Positions 40,059 through 49,649 are shown, counted from the first letter of the stretch. The stretch: DNA of 64,000 nt from Bradyrhizobium sp. Arg816 (GCF_029989365.1 NZ_JAPRAQ010000019.1:95476-159475); one strand, 5' to 3'. Notes: generated from the sequence alone by a model not told the origin. Program-made: numbers and translations.

Positions 40059-41149
40059 AGTGAGGCGAGCCCGCGCTGGCGCAGCAGGATGCCGAGGAAG
40101 ACAGGCGCGCCGACGGCCGCGGTCAGGATGCCGACCGGCATCTCCGCGGGCGCCACGATGGTGCGCGCCAGCGTGTCGGCGCCGACCATCAGGATCGCGC
40201 CGAGCAGCACCGAGGCCGGCAGCAACAGGCGGTGCGCCGGCCCGATGATGAGGCGGAGCAGATGCGGCACGACGATGCCGACGAAGCCGATGACGCCACT
40301 GATCGACACCGCGACCCCGGTCATGGCGGAGACCATGACGATCGAGATCCGCTTCAGACGCTCGACGTCGACGCCGCCGTGAAACGCGTCGGCCTCGCCA
40401 AGCACCAGGAGATCGAGACCGCGTGCGATGAAGGCGAAGGCGCCGAGCCCGATGATGAGGATCGGCGCGAGCACGGCGGTCTTGGTCCAGGTCGCGCCGC
40501 TCATCGAGCCCAGCAGCCAGAATGTAATGTCGCGAAGCTGGCGGTCGTCGGCGATGAACACCAGAAGCCCGATGCCGGCATTGGTGATGGCCGTGATGGC
40601 GACGCCGGCGAGCAGGAAGATCGCGATCGAGGTCCGCCCGGCGCGGCTGGAGATGCCGTAAAGGATCGCGGTGGTCACCAGCGAGCCCGCAAAGGCCGCG
40701 AGCGGCAAGAGCTCGGTCTGAAGGAAACGCAGCGTCTCGCCGAAGCGCGAATCGGTGAAGACGATCGCGCTCGCGGCCGCCAACGCGCCGCCGCTGGAGA
40801 CGCCGACCAGCGCGGGATCGGCGAGCGGGTTGCGAAACAATCCTTGCATGATCGCGCCGGCCGCGGCGAGCAGGCCGCCGACCATCGCGGTCGCCGCGAT
40901 CCGGGGAATGCGGATCGACCACAACACGAGCTGGTCGCGCGCCGTCATGGCGTCGGCGGTGGTGTTGCCTGCAAGACCGAGCGCGGCGGGCAAGCGAGAG
41001 AGGGGAATGCCGGCTGCGCCCACGGTCAGCGCGACGATGGCGGTGGCCGCGAGGATCACCAAGAGAAGGGGAATGGCAATCGACGTAAATCGCCGTCCTG
41101 CGCCCGCGCGCCGCGGGCTCCGCGAGTCCGTCCCGATCGCCACGCTCAT
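40055..41149 (-). CDS. hmuU: heme ABC transporter permease
   Basis: 364 residues, FecCD/BtuC family with about ten helices. Motifs include LLAAAGAIMQGLFRNPLADP near residue 95 and RLIIGPAHRLLLPASVLLGA near 295, the usual family landmarks. It forms the inner-membrane path for heme with HmuV, receiving heme from HmuT. Overlaps of four bases on both sides couple it to hmuT and hmuV. Confidence 0.94.
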   Translation of the reverse strand: MSVAIGTDSRSPRRAGAGRRFTSIAIPLLLVILAATAIVALTVGAAGIPLSRLPAALGLAGNTTADAMTARDQLVLWSIRIPRIAATAMVGGLLAAAGAIMQGLFRNPLADPALVGVSSGGALAAASAIVFTDSRFGETLRFLQTELLPLAAFAGSLVTTAILYGISSRAGRTSIAIFLLAGVAITAITNAGIGLLVFIADDRQLRDITFWLLGSMSGATWTKTAVLAPILIIGLGAFAFIARGLDLLVLGEADAFHGGVDVERLKRISIVMVSAMTGVAVSISGVIGFVGIVVPHLLRLIIGPAHRLLLPASVLLGAILMVGADTLARTIVAPAEMPVGILTAAVGAPVFLGILLRQRGLASL

Positions 41150-42096
41150 TGCCGGCAGTTCGCCGCCGACAGAGCCGACGTGAAGGCGCCGCCGTTAGCC
41201 AATGCCGGATAGAGCTTGACGGAGAGATCACGCGCCGCAGATGCCGTGCGCGGTCCGAAGCCGAGCAGATAGAGGCCGTCCATCGTGATGAAGCTCTTGT
41301 TGGCAGCGACCGGCGTCAGGGCGAAGCCGGGATGGGCGTAGACCGCGTCGGCCTGGAGCGAATCCTTGCCGCGCTCGATCGACAGCACGACGTCGGGTTT
41401 TGCCGCGACGATCGCCTCGTCGCCGATGTTCTTGTAGCCGTCGTAATCCTCGACCGCGTTGGTGGCGCCCGCGAGCTGGATGATCTCGTCGGCAGCGGTC
41501 TTGTGACCGGCGACCATCGCCCGTCCGTTCAGGAGCGACATCACGAACATCACGCGGACCGGCTTCGTGACCTTGGCACGCAGTGCGCGCAGCTGCGCAA
41601 GATCCGCAGCCACTGCGGTCGCCAGGCATTCGGCGCGCGCATCGACGCCCATGGCATGGCCGACCAGCTTGATCTTCTCGATCAGGCCCTCCTCGGAGAA
41701 GGTCTCGGGCACTAGCACAAGCGGCACCTTCGCCGTCTCCAGCAGGTCCATGGTCTCGCGCGGGCCCGATCCCTGGATCGCCAGGATCAGGGTCGGGTTG
41801 AGGCCCAGCACGCCCTCGGCCGAAATCTGACGCATGTAGCCGACATTGGGTTTGTCGTGCAGCGCCGCCGCCGGATACAGGCTCGTGGTGTCGACGCCGA
41901 CCAGGCGATTCTCCAGCCCGAGCGCATAGAGGATCTCGGTGATGGCGCCGCCGATCGAAACGGTGCGCGCGAAGTCGGCAACGGCGACATCGCGATTGCG
42001 CGCATCATGCACGGTGATACCGGCGGCGTGCGCGGCGGAGCCAAGCGCGATTGTGCCGGAAAGCAGCAGGTTTGCGAGGGTGCGACAAAATGTCAT
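41146..42096 (-). CDS. hmuT: periplasmic heme-binding protein
   Basis: 316 residues. A Sec signal peptide ends near AAHA. The cluster A/PhuT-like fold is clear (TVSIGGAITEILYALGLENR), and Tyr74 in DTTSLYPAAAL is at the position of the heme-iron ligand of ShuT/PhuT. It collects heme delivered by HmuR and passes it to HmuUV. It follows hemP by six bases, so hemP-hmuTUV form one operon. Confidence 0.94.
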   Translation of the reverse strand: MTFCRTLANLLLSGTIALGSAAHAAGITVHDARNRDVAVADFARTVSIGGAITEILYALGLENRLVGVDTTSLYPAAALHDKPNVGYMRQISAEGVLGLNPTLILAIQGSGPRETMDLLETAKVPLVLVPETFSEEGLIEKIKLVGHAMGVDARAECLATAVAADLAQLRALRAKVTKPVRVMFVMSLLNGRAMVAGHKTAADEIIQLAGATNAVEDYDGYKNIGDEAIVAAKPDVVLSIERGKDSLQADAVYAHPGFALTPVAANKSFITMDGLYLLGFGPRTASAARDLSVKLYPALANGGAFTSALSAANCRQ

Positions 42097-42102
42097 TGCA
42101 GG

Positions 42103-42309
42103 TTACTTCGTCAGGATCAGCTTGTTCTGCGAGGTCAGGCGAAGGCGATAGGCGTCCTCGCCATGCGCGATGATGATCTCGCGCTCCGCCGCAAAGAGCT
42201 CGCGGCTGTCGATCCGGCTCCCGCGCATGGTTAGAGTTCTCGTTGTTGCAGAAGGGCTTTGTGTCGGCCCCGCCGCATCGCCGCTATTGTCTCCGGACGC
42301 TGCTGACAT
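42103..42309 (-). CDS. hemP: hemin uptake protein HemP
   Basis: 68 residues starting MSAASGDNSGDAAGPTQSPS. The C-terminal ~40 residues (SRELFAAEREIIIAHGEDAY, ending RLTSQNKLILTK) are the HemP signature. HemP/HmuP is needed for heme-uptake gene expression in rhizobia and is thought to act on the hmuR promoter, which is next door. A shorter start at the Met in LTMRGSR is possible. It leads the hmuTUV operon. Confidence 0.88.
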   Translation of the reverse strand: MSAASGDNSGDAAGPTQSPSATTRTLTMRGSRIDSRELFAAEREIIIAHGEDAYRLRLTSQNKLILTK

Positions 42310-42557
42310 GGTAGGTGTGATGCGCTTTCGAAATTTCAGATGCGTCTTGTTTGTATAAGCGGCATCAGGCGCATTCCAACGGCGGCAATTTACAATCGAT
42401 ATAAACTGCAACCGGATGACATTGACCGTCAGGGTGTTGCCACGTAACCAAATGGAACAATGCGGGCCGGGGGTCTGCACCAGAGAATAGCCAGCTAGTC
42501 GCTCGCCGCGCGAGCGCACGCCAGCCAAACAAGACATCTCATGATTGGGTTGGGTGT
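42310..42557. promoter_or_regulatory. divergent hemP/hmuR control region
   Basis: 248 bp between the divergent heme operons, with an AT-rich stretch around 42387-42411 (CAATTTACAATCGATATAAA). In Bradyrhizobium the homologous region carries an iron-control element bound by Irr; I could not place such a motif with certainty here. Confidence 0.5.
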
Positions 42558-44909
42558 ATGGCTGACGGGGCTAGGTATTCGCGCGCGCTGATTTTGGGCG
42601 CGTCGGTGGTTTCAATTGCGGCGGTGTCGCCGGTGAGCAGTTTTGCGCAGACCGCATCGCCGCAGGCCGAAAGTACGTCGTCTGAACGGGCGAAGCAGGC
42701 CAAGCGCAGGCAAGCCAAGCCGCAAGTTGCACAGCAGGCAACGCCTGAAATCATGAACGCCCGCGCCCAGACCGGCGGCACGGCGCCGGTTCAGGTGCTC
42801 GACACCATTACGGTCGCAGCAACGAAGACCAAGGAGCGCGCGATCGATGCGCTCGCGCCGGTCAGCTCGATTTCGCTCGACCAGATCCAGGGGCTTCAGC
42901 CGAACCGGTTGTCCGACATCTTCTATGCCGTGCCCGGCGTGTCGTTCCAGGAGCGCGGCGATGATCCCGCGACCGTCATCAACATCCGCGGTTTGCAGGA
43001 GTTCGGGCGCGTCGCGGTCGTCGTCGACGGTGCGCGGCAGAATTACCAGCGCACCGGTCACAATGCGAGCGGCTCCTTCTTCCTCGATCCCGAACTGGTC
43101 GGTGGTGTCGACGTCGTGCGCGGCCCGACTGCCAACATCTACGGCTCCGGTGCGATCGGCGGCCTGGTCTCGTTCCGCACCAAGGACATCAATGATGTGC
43201 TGCGTCCCGGCGAGCGCTGGGGCGTCGATCTCTCCGGCTCCTACGGCTCCAACAACAATCGCGGCCTCGGCTCGGTGTTCGGCGGCGTGCGCGCCACGCC
43301 CGACGTCGATATCTTCGGCGGCGCGGTCTACCGCACGCAAGGAAATTACAAGGACGGCAACGGCACCGAGATCGGTAACACCGGCAACCAGGTCGAGAGC
43401 GGCCTGATGAAGCTCACGGTGCGTCCCGCCCTCGGCCACGAGGTCAAGTTCGGCGCCATCTTCCAGGACTATCAATACGATATCGGCCAGTTCAACAGGG
43501 GGCCAGTCGCGACCCCAGCCCAGCGCGCGCTCTATCAGGGCTCGTCGGTCTACGCCTCCGACGCTAAGAACTACACCGGCACGATCACCTGGAATTATGC
43601 GCTGCCGAGCGACAATCTGTTCGACTGGCACATGTCGGTCTACGGCAACCGCGTCGATAACGACCAGACCAAGACCTATCACTATTCGACATCGGGCGCG
43701 GCCCTGTGCGGCACCGGCAATTTCGGCAACAACATCTCGGGCTGCGTCGGCGACAAGCGCGGCTATGTCCTCAATACCTACGGTATCGACGCGAACAACA
43801 CCACGCGCTTCAACGTCGGCGACTGGCGCAATGCGCTCACCGTGGGCTTCGACGCGTTCCAGGATGACGTGATCACGACCGACAGCCGCGGCAACTCCAA
43901 CATCACGACGCCGAGCGGCATCCGCACCGTGTCGGGCGGGTTCCTGCAGTTGAAGCAGAACTACAGCACCTGGTTCGAGGCGGTGAGTGCGATCCGCTAC
44001 GACCGCTACGATCTGGAATCGGGCAAGACCAATGGCAGCGGCGACCGCTTCTCGCCGAAGATCACTCTCGGCGTGACGCCGGTTGCCGGCTTCCAGCCCT
44101 ATGTCAGCTACGCCGAAGGCTATCGCGCTCCATCGATCACGGAGACCGTGATCTCCGGCGCGCACGCGACCGGCGGCGGACCGGCCTTCTTCCCCTGTCC
44201 CGACGGAACTGTCGGTCTGTTCTGCTTCCTGCCCAACCCGAATCTTCGTCCCGAAGTCGGCAAGAACAAGGAAGTGGGCTTCAATCTGAAGTACGACAAC
44301 ATCTTCAGCGCCAGTGACTCCTTCCGCGGCAAGATCAACCTGTTCCGCAACGATGTTTCGGATTACATCGATCTCGTCGCTTCGGCGCCGGTTGCGGTGC
44401 CGCCGTTCGGCTCCTTCAGCCAGTACTACCAGTATCAGAACATCGCACAGGCCCGTATCCAGGGTTTCGAAGCGGAGACGATGTACGATGCCGGCAACTG
44501 GTTCATCGGCGTCGCCGGCCATTACATCCAGGGCAAGAACGCTGTCACCAATGTCGGGCTCGCGAGCATCACCCCGCGCAAGGTCGTCACGACCGGTGGT
44601 GTCCGCCTGCTCGATCGCACGCTGATCCTGTCCGCACAGTGGGCCTCGTTCGGTCCCAACAACGACGTGCCCGCCGGCTATTTGCCTGCGACCGGGTACG
44701 AGCTGGTCAACCTGTACCTGACCTACAACGCGACCAGGGACATCGTGTTCTCGGCCTCGATCGACAACCTCTTGAACCAGTACTACCGGCCTTACGCCAT
44801 TCCCGGCACCTCGACCGACGGCACCACGCAGAACGACGTGCTGTGGTCGAGCCCGGGACCTGGCAGGGTCTACAAGGCCGGCTTGAAGATTCACTTTGGA
44901 GGTGCGTAA
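42558..44909 (+). CDS. hmuR: TonB-dependent heme receptor
   Basis: 783-residue outer-membrane receptor. A signal peptide ends near SSFAQ; a TonB-box-like stretch (VLDTITVAATKTKER) and plug domain (LSDIFYAVPGVSFQERGDDP) lead into a 22-strand barrel. The heme-receptor FRAP and NPNL boxes are visible as EGYRAPSITE and LPNPNLRPEV. The C-terminus ends YKAGLKIHFGGA; most barrels end in Phe, so this tail is slightly extended. It is energised by the TonB system downstream. Confidence 0.95.
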   Translation: MADGARYSRALILGASVVSIAAVSPVSSFAQTASPQAESTSSERAKQAKRRQAKPQVAQQATPEIMNARAQTGGTAPVQVLDTITVAATKTKERAIDALAPVSSISLDQIQGLQPNRLSDIFYAVPGVSFQERGDDPATVINIRGLQEFGRVAVVVDGARQNYQRTGHNASGSFFLDPELVGGVDVVRGPTANIYGSGAIGGLVSFRTKDINDVLRPGERWGVDLSGSYGSNNNRGLGSVFGGVRATPDVDIFGGAVYRTQGNYKDGNGTEIGNTGNQVESGLMKLTVRPALGHEVKFGAIFQDYQYDIGQFNRGPVATPAQRALYQGSSVYASDAKNYTGTITWNYALPSDNLFDWHMSVYGNRVDNDQTKTYHYSTSGAALCGTGNFGNNISGCVGDKRGYVLNTYGIDANNTTRFNVGDWRNALTVGFDAFQDDVITTDSRGNSNITTPSGIRTVSGGFLQLKQNYSTWFEAVSAIRYDRYDLESGKTNGSGDRFSPKITLGVTPVAGFQPYVSYAEGYRAPSITETVISGAHATGGGPAFFPCPDGTVGLFCFLPNPNLRPEVGKNKEVGFNLKYDNIFSASDSFRGKINLFRNDVSDYIDLVASAPVAVPPFGSFSQYYQYQNIAQARIQGFEAETMYDAGNWFIGVAGHYIQGKNAVTNVGLASITPRKVVTTGGVRLLDRTLILSAQWASFGPNNDVPAGYLPATGYELVNLYLTYNATRDIVFSASIDNLLNQYYRPYAIPGTSTDGTTQNDVLWSSPGPGRVYKAGLKIHFGGA

Positions 44910-45007
44910 GCCGAAAGGTTCGCGACACCCGCAATCCTCGCCGGGCCGCGCTGATGCTCCAGCGCGGCTTCGGCGCATTTTCGTCTTGATCAGAAGGAGA
45001 GACTCTT

Positions 45008-45343
45008 ATGTTCATCGCCATGAATCGTTTCCAGGTGAAGCTCGGCTCGGAGGTCGCTTTCGAGACCGTCTGGCGCACCCGCGAATCCTATCTCGGCAGC
45101 ATGGCCGGCTTCGTCGAATTCCACCTGCTCAAGGGGCCGGCGCTCGAGGACCACACGCTGTATTCCTCGCACACGGTGTGGGTCGACAAGGCAGCCTTCG
45201 AGGCCTGGACGCGATCGGACGAATTCCGTCGCGCCCACGCGCGCGCCGACAACAAGACCGGCGAAAGCCTCTATCTCGGCCATCCCAAGTTCGAAGGGTT
45301 CGAGGTCATCATGACCGAGCGCAAGACGAACGCGGCCGCTTGA
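45008..45343 (+). CDS. IsdG-type heme-degrading monooxygenase (HmuQ/HmuD-like)
   Basis: 111-residue ABM-fold protein. Asn6, Trp67 and His77 (FEAWTRSDEFRRAH) match the Asn-Trp-His triad of IsdG-type heme oxygenases, which open the porphyrin ring and release iron in the cytosol. Bradyrhizobium has two such enzymes, HmuQ and HmuD; which one this is cannot be decided here. AAGGAGAG precedes the ATG. It lies between the receptor and hutX genes. Confidence 0.87.
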   Translation: MFIAMNRFQVKLGSEVAFETVWRTRESYLGSMAGFVEFHLLKGPALEDHTLYSSHTVWVDKAAFEAWTRSDEFRRAHARADNKTGESLYLGHPKFEGFEVIMTERKTNAAA

Positions 45344-45374
45344 GATCGCGGCGGATCACGAAAGGGAGCCGGAC

Positions 45375-45890
45375 ATGCTGAGCACCGATCTCGCCGATCT
45401 CAAGGCGTATATGGCTGACAATCCCGGTGCGGTGATCGAGGACGTTGCGCGCGAGCGCAAGGTCACTCCACGCGCGGTGATCGAGGCGCTGCCGTCGTCG
45501 ATGGTGCGTATCGGTGGCGGCGATCACTTCGCCGCCGCCATGCAGGACATCGCCGCGTGGGGCGAGGTCACGCTGATCGTGCATACGGATGACGCGATCT
45601 TCGAGTTCACGGGCGCGGTCCCGGCGGGCGAGATCGGCCGCGGCTATTTCAACCTGATGCAGCCGAAGGGCTTGCACGGCCATCTCCGCCACGAGCGCTG
45701 CGCGGCCTTAGCCTTCGTCGAGCGTCCCTTCATGGGCAAGACCTCGGCCTTCGTTGCCTTCGTCAATGCCGACGGCGGCATCATGTTCAAGGTCTTTGTC
45801 GGCCGCGACGAGACCCGGGCGCTGCGGGCGGATCAGCTCGTGCGATTCCGGCAACTGGCGGATCGCGTCGCGGCACGGGGCGCGGCGTAA
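45375..45890 (+). CDS. hutX: heme utilization carrier HutX
   Basis: 171 residues of the HutX/HugX/ChuX family, a cytosolic heme-storage and transfer protein that hands heme to the degrading enzyme. The N-terminal helix-turn-helix-like part (AVIEDVARERKVTPRAVIEA) and the core MVRIGGGDHFAAAMQDIAAW followed by GYFNLMQPKGLHGHLRHERC fit. Start supported by AAAGGGAG. In vibrios the partner is HutZ; here the preceding IsdG-type enzyme probably takes that place. Confidence 0.9.
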   Translation: MLSTDLADLKAYMADNPGAVIEDVARERKVTPRAVIEALPSSMVRIGGGDHFAAAMQDIAAWGEVTLIVHTDDAIFEFTGAVPAGEIGRGYFNLMQPKGLHGHLRHERCAALAFVERPFMGKTSAFVAFVNADGGIMFKVFVGRDETRALRADQLVRFRQLADRVAARGAA

Positions 45891-45917
45891 TTTCCTTCTG
45901 TCTGTCGGGAGATCAGG

Positions 45918-46694
45918 ATGCAGGGCAATTTTGGGCTTCGGCACATGATCCTAGCAATCGCGCTGGCGCTCGCGCCGGCCCCGGCCTTCGCGATCGACGA
46001 AGCGCTGTTGCCGCGCAATCTGTCGCCCTGGGGCATGTTCCTCGGTGCCGACATCATCGTGAAGACGGTGATGGTCGGGCTCGCCATCGCCTCGCTGGTG
46101 ACGTGGACGGTGTGGCTCGCCAAGACCATCGAGCTGCGCCGCAAAGGCGCGCTCGCCGTGCAGCGGACGCGCGCGCTCGAGGGCAGGATGAAGCTGGCGG
46201 AGGCGGCGGAGCGGACCGGCGACGCGCATGATGCGGTCGCCCAGCTCATCCAGTCCTGTGCCAAGGAGGCCGAGCTCTCCGGCGGCATTGTCGATGACGG
46301 CCTCCAGGAGCGCGTGGCGCTGCGGCTGGAACGGGTCGAGGCGGCGATGTCCAGGCAGATCGCGCGCGGCACCGGCGTGCTCGCGACCATCGGCGCCACG
46401 GCGCCGTTCGTCGGCCTGTTCGGCACCGTCTGGGGCATCATGAACTCCTTCATCGGCATCTCCGAGAGCCACACCACGAGCCTTGCGGTGGTCGCGCCCG
46501 GCATCGCCGAGGCGCTGCTTGCGACAGCGCTCGGACTCGTCGCGGCTATTCCGGCGGTGGTGATCTACAACCATCTCGTCCGCGGCATCGCCAATTACCG
46601 CGCGCTGCTTGGGGACGCCTCGGCGCAGCTCATGCTGCTGGTCAGCCGGCAACGCGACAACAGAGAGTTCCGCCTGGCGCGGGCGGCGGAGTAG
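45918..46694 (+). CDS. exbB: TonB-system proton channel subunit ExbB
   Basis: 258 residues with an N-terminal signal-like helix (ILAIALALAPAPAFAID) and three further helices. The GATAPFVGLFGTVWGIMNSF motif near residue 160 and the ATALGLVAAIPAVVIYNHLV helix are ExbB signatures. With ExbD it converts the proton gradient into TonB movement. It is followed by exbD after three bases, and by tonB, so heme uptake carries its own energising unit. Confidence 0.94.
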   Translation: MQGNFGLRHMILAIALALAPAPAFAIDEALLPRNLSPWGMFLGADIIVKTVMVGLAIASLVTWTVWLAKTIELRRKGALAVQRTRALEGRMKLAEAAERTGDAHDAVAQLIQSCAKEAELSGGIVDDGLQERVALRLERVEAAMSRQIARGTGVLATIGATAPFVGLFGTVWGIMNSFIGISESHTTSLAVVAPGIAEALLATALGLVAAIPAVVIYNHLVRGIANYRALLGDASAQLMLLVSRQRDNREFRLARAAE

Positions 46695-46697
46695 GCC

Positions 46698-47144
46698 ATG
46701 GCTGCCAAGCTCGGTGCACGCGGGGGATCGCCGCTGAGGCGCGGCGACCCCGGCGATCTCGACGTCACCCATGAGATCAACGTCACGCCGTTCATCGACG
46801 TGATGCTGGTGCTGCTGATCATCTTCATGGTGGCCGCCCCGCTCGCGACCGTCGATATCGGCGTCGAGCTGCCGGCGACCGCAGCCGAGCCGGCGCCACG
46901 GCCGGACAAGCCGACCTTCGTGACGGTGAAGCCGGATCTCACCGTGGCCGTCGGCGAAGACACGATGGCACGCGACGGCCTCGCCGCTGCGCTCGCTGCG
47001 GCCACCAATGGCCGCAAGGACGAGCGCATCTATCTGCGCGCCGACAAGGCCGTGAGCTACGGCGATTTGATGGAGGTGATGAACACCTTGCGCAATGCCG
47101 GCTACCTCAAGGTCGCGCTGGTCGGTCTCGACGGACGCAGCTGA
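46698..47144 (+). CDS. exbD: TonB-system subunit ExbD
   Basis: 148 residues. One membrane helix (~33-50) contains the conserved proton-carrying Asp (VTPFIDVMLVLLIIFM), followed by a periplasmic domain. The tail VMNTLRNAGYLKVALVGLD is typical. It works with ExbB and TonB at the inner membrane. Its TGA stop overlaps the tonB ATG by one base. Confidence 0.94.
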   Translation: MAAKLGARGGSPLRRGDPGDLDVTHEINVTPFIDVMLVLLIIFMVAAPLATVDIGVELPATAAEPAPRPDKPTFVTVKPDLTVAVGEDTMARDGLAAALAAATNGRKDERIYLRADKAVSYGDLMEVMNTLRNAGYLKVALVGLDGRS

Positions 47145-47974
47145 TGGCCGCGAACGCCTTTGCCCTGCACGAGCCGCTTGGCGAGCGCGAAACCGCGCGC
47201 TGGGGTGTATCGGGCGCGGTGATCGTGGCGTTGCATGTTGCCGCTGCGGTGCTGGCGATGAGCTGGCTCAGGTCGCAGCCGGAGCAGGGCGTCACCTTCC
47301 CGGCGATCATGGTCGATATGGCGCCGGTGACCTCGGCACCGCAGCCGACGCCGGACAACGTCGCGCCCGGGCCGGTGATGCAGGAGGCCGACGCCTCGCC
47401 TCCGGAGCCGATGCAGCAGCAGGCCGTCGAGGAGACCATCGCGCCGACGCCGCCGCAGGAAAAGCCTGAAGTCGTTGCGCCACCGGAGCAGAAGCTGGAG
47501 CCGCTACCTGCCAAGCCCGAACCTGCGAAGATCGTGCCGGTCGAAAAGACCGCGCCGGAGAAGCCCAAGGTGGTTCGCCGCGAAGCCAAAAAGCGCTCGG
47601 ATGCGACGCCTGCGCCACGGACCAGCGCGCCGCCGCGGGCCGAGCGCGAGGCGCCGATGGCGTCTGCCATGAGTGCAGGCGCCGTGGCTTCAGCAATCGC
47701 GTCCTACAATCAACGCGTTCGCGCGCATCTGATGCGCTTTCACCAATATCCTTCGAGTGGTGGCGGCGCGCGCGGTGTCGCGAGGCTCAGTTTCACGCTC
47801 AGCCGCGGCGGGCAGGTCACGTCCAGCCGCCTCGCCGGCTCATCCGGCGTCGCCGCCTTCGATGCCCAGGCCATGTCGATGGTCCGCCAGGCCGCGCCGT
47901 TTCCGCCGATCCCGGACGAGATCAAGAACGGTTCGATGGGCTTTACGATTCCGGTGGAGTTTACGGTGAGGTGA
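47144..47974 (+). CDS. tonB: energy transducer TonB
   Basis: 276 residues. One N-terminal membrane anchor (~22-40), a long Pro/Glu/Lys-rich spacer (~55-165) that can span the periplasm, and a C-terminal TonB domain (~185-276; MRFHQYPSSGGGARGVARLS, ending FTIPVEFTVR). It couples ExbBD to HmuR. Translationally linked to exbD. A palindromic element lies about 50 bp downstream. Confidence 0.93.
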   Translation: MAANAFALHEPLGERETARWGVSGAVIVALHVAAAVLAMSWLRSQPEQGVTFPAIMVDMAPVTSAPQPTPDNVAPGPVMQEADASPPEPMQQQAVEETIAPTPPQEKPEVVAPPEQKLEPLPAKPEPAKIVPVEKTAPEKPKVVRREAKKRSDATPAPRTSAPPRAEREAPMASAMSAGAVASAIASYNQRVRAHLMRFHQYPSSGGGARGVARLSFTLSRGGQVTSSRLAGSSGVAAFDAQAMSMVRQAAPFPPIPDEIKNGSMGFTIPVEFTVR

Positions 47975-48024
47975 TGATGCCTCTCCGCGGACTCATCGAG
48001 AGTGCGGAATAAAGCTCTACCCTC

Positions 48025-48101
48025 GTCATTGCGAGTGCAGCGAAGCAATCCAGACTGCCTCCGCGGAAAGATTCTGGATTGCTTCGCTGCGCTCGCAATG
48101 A
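48025..48101. repeat. GTCATTGCGAG palindromic element, copy B
   Basis: Same family as the copy at 21600: the left arm begins GTCATTGCGAGTGCAGCGAA and the right arm ends GCGCTCGCAATGAT. It lies between the convergent tonB and phytase-like genes. Confidence 0.85.
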
Positions 48102-48131
48102 TGGAGGTTGAGGCGACGCTGTCGTCTCCAA

Positions 48132-48157
48132 CCCTCTCCCCGCAAGCGGGGAGAGGG
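48132..48157. terminator. CTCCCC/GGGGAG hairpin
   Basis: Perfect 12-bp stem CCCTCTCCCCGC/GCGGGGAGAGGG with a two-base loop. It is almost the same hairpin as at 23481, and lies between convergent genes. Confidence 0.6.
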
Positions 48158-48174
48158 AGAGGAGCGAGTTCGGC

Positions 48175-49530
48175 TTACTTCGCCTTCAGGAAATCCGCGA
48201 CCTCGAGCAGCATGAACTCGTCGTCGTCGGCCTTGTTGGGATCGCGGCTGGACGAGAACGGCAGGTTGTTGTCGTTGCCGACGATGATGTGGGTCTCGTC
48301 GACGCGATCGACGTTCTCGATGGTGAAGAACGGGAAGGTGTAGACGCCGTCATTGAGCGGCTTGCGCGCCTTCTTATCGGGGTCCTGGATCTTCATCAGG
48401 TCGATATAGCCGATCTTGCGCACGGGCTTGCCGACATTGGCGTCGGTCAGCTCGATCTTGTAGACGCGCTTGAACTTGGCGATGTCGGGGAAGCAGTTCT
48501 CGCCGCGGGTGCCTTGCGGGCAGGCCTTGTCGGCGGTGCCTTCGCCGTTGTCGCGCTCGATGATGAGGCCGGAGGCCTGATCGATCATGTTGAAGTCGCC
48601 GATGGCGTTGCCGTTCTGCTCGAACACATATTGCCAGTAGCGGCCGGTGAATTTCTCGGCGGCGACGTCGAATTCGAGGATGCGGGAGGCTTCCTTGCCG
48701 TCGACCTTCTCCCAGTCCTTCTTGTCGGCATCCCACAGCGGGCCCTCGAGCAGCCCGTAGAGGAACTTGCCGTCCTTGGACGACGCAAAGCCCTCATAGC
48801 CCTTGGAGCGGCGCAGGTTGACATTGGTGTAGGTCGCGCCCGGCGCGCCCGGCGTTGCCACGGCCCAGTTGTCCGGCGAGCGCACCGGCTTGCCGTCGGC
48901 AACCGTCTCGAACACGCCGAGGATCTTGCCTGATTTGTCGGCCTTCAGGATATAGGGGCCGAACTCGTCGCCGATCCAGAAGGTGTCGCCGATGATCTGG
49001 AAGCCCTCGGTGTCGAAATCGGAGCCGGTCAGGTAACGCTTCTGGGTGTCCTCATGCACGATGCGGAACGGCACCTTCTTGTCGGGATCGTGCAGGAAGA
49101 TGGTTTCCTGACGCTCGATCTTGCCGCTGGCCCAATCCATCTTGTAGCGGTTCAGGTACAGCATCGAATCCGGCGAGTTGGCGCGTGCGCCCATGCCGTT
49201 GTCGGTGATGACCCAGTAGCTGCCGTCGGGCATGTGCTTGATGCCGGAATGGCCCTGCAGCGGCTGGCCCTTGAACGGCAGCGACACGCCGGTCGCACGC
49301 TCGTAGGACTTGCCCATCACGGTGCCGAGCGCGTCGACGCGCTTGCCGGTGGTGTATTTGCCCGAGGTCTTGAGATCGGCAGGCGCGTCGGCCGGCGCGT
49401 CGATGAAGGTCGCGGCCGGCATCACCACGTGGCCGGCGAGCTTCGCCGGGAATTCACCCTCGTTCTGTGCAAGCGCGGTGCTCGCGGTGAGAATGATCGT
49501 TGCGACGGAGGCAAGAAAAATCGCGCGCAT
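48175..49530 (-). CDS. esterase-like activity of phytase family protein
   Basis: 451 residues with a Sec signal peptide ending STALA-Q. The beta-propeller-like motifs (GIKHMPDGSYWVITDNGMGA and GFQIIGDTFWIGDEFGPYIL) are typical of the phytase-like esterase domain, with many acidic residues that may bind Ca2+. The protein is predicted to be periplasmic or secreted; a phosphoester substrate is possible but not shown. It stands alone between two convergent or divergent units. Confidence 0.85.
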   Translation of the reverse strand: MRAIFLASVATIILTASTALAQNEGEFPAKLAGHVVMPAATFIDAPADAPADLKTSGKYTTGKRVDALGTVMGKSYERATGVSLPFKGQPLQGHSGIKHMPDGSYWVITDNGMGARANSPDSMLYLNRYKMDWASGKIERQETIFLHDPDKKVPFRIVHEDTQKRYLTGSDFDTEGFQIIGDTFWIGDEFGPYILKADKSGKILGVFETVADGKPVRSPDNWAVATPGAPGATYTNVNLRRSKGYEGFASSKDGKFLYGLLEGPLWDADKKDWEKVDGKEASRILEFDVAAEKFTGRYWQYVFEQNGNAIGDFNMIDQASGLIIERDNGEGTADKACPQGTRGENCFPDIAKFKRVYKIELTDANVGKPVRKIGYIDLMKIQDPDKKARKPLNDGVYTFPFFTIENVDRVDETHIIVGNDNNLPFSSSRDPNKADDDEFMLLEVADFLKAK

Positions 49531-49649
49531 GTGCGTCTCCTGTTAGCGGACGACGCCTTATGCGGATGGCATATTGCAGTTTTGTGAAACTGGGCGAAAC
49601 GCCGCAGCCGACATCTACTCCTTTACCTCGGTCGCCGCATCGCTACGTC

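Noticed and set aside
42310..42557. Irr-binding iron-control element between hemP and hmuR
   Set aside because: Expected from the group, but no stretch matched clearly enough to give coordinates.
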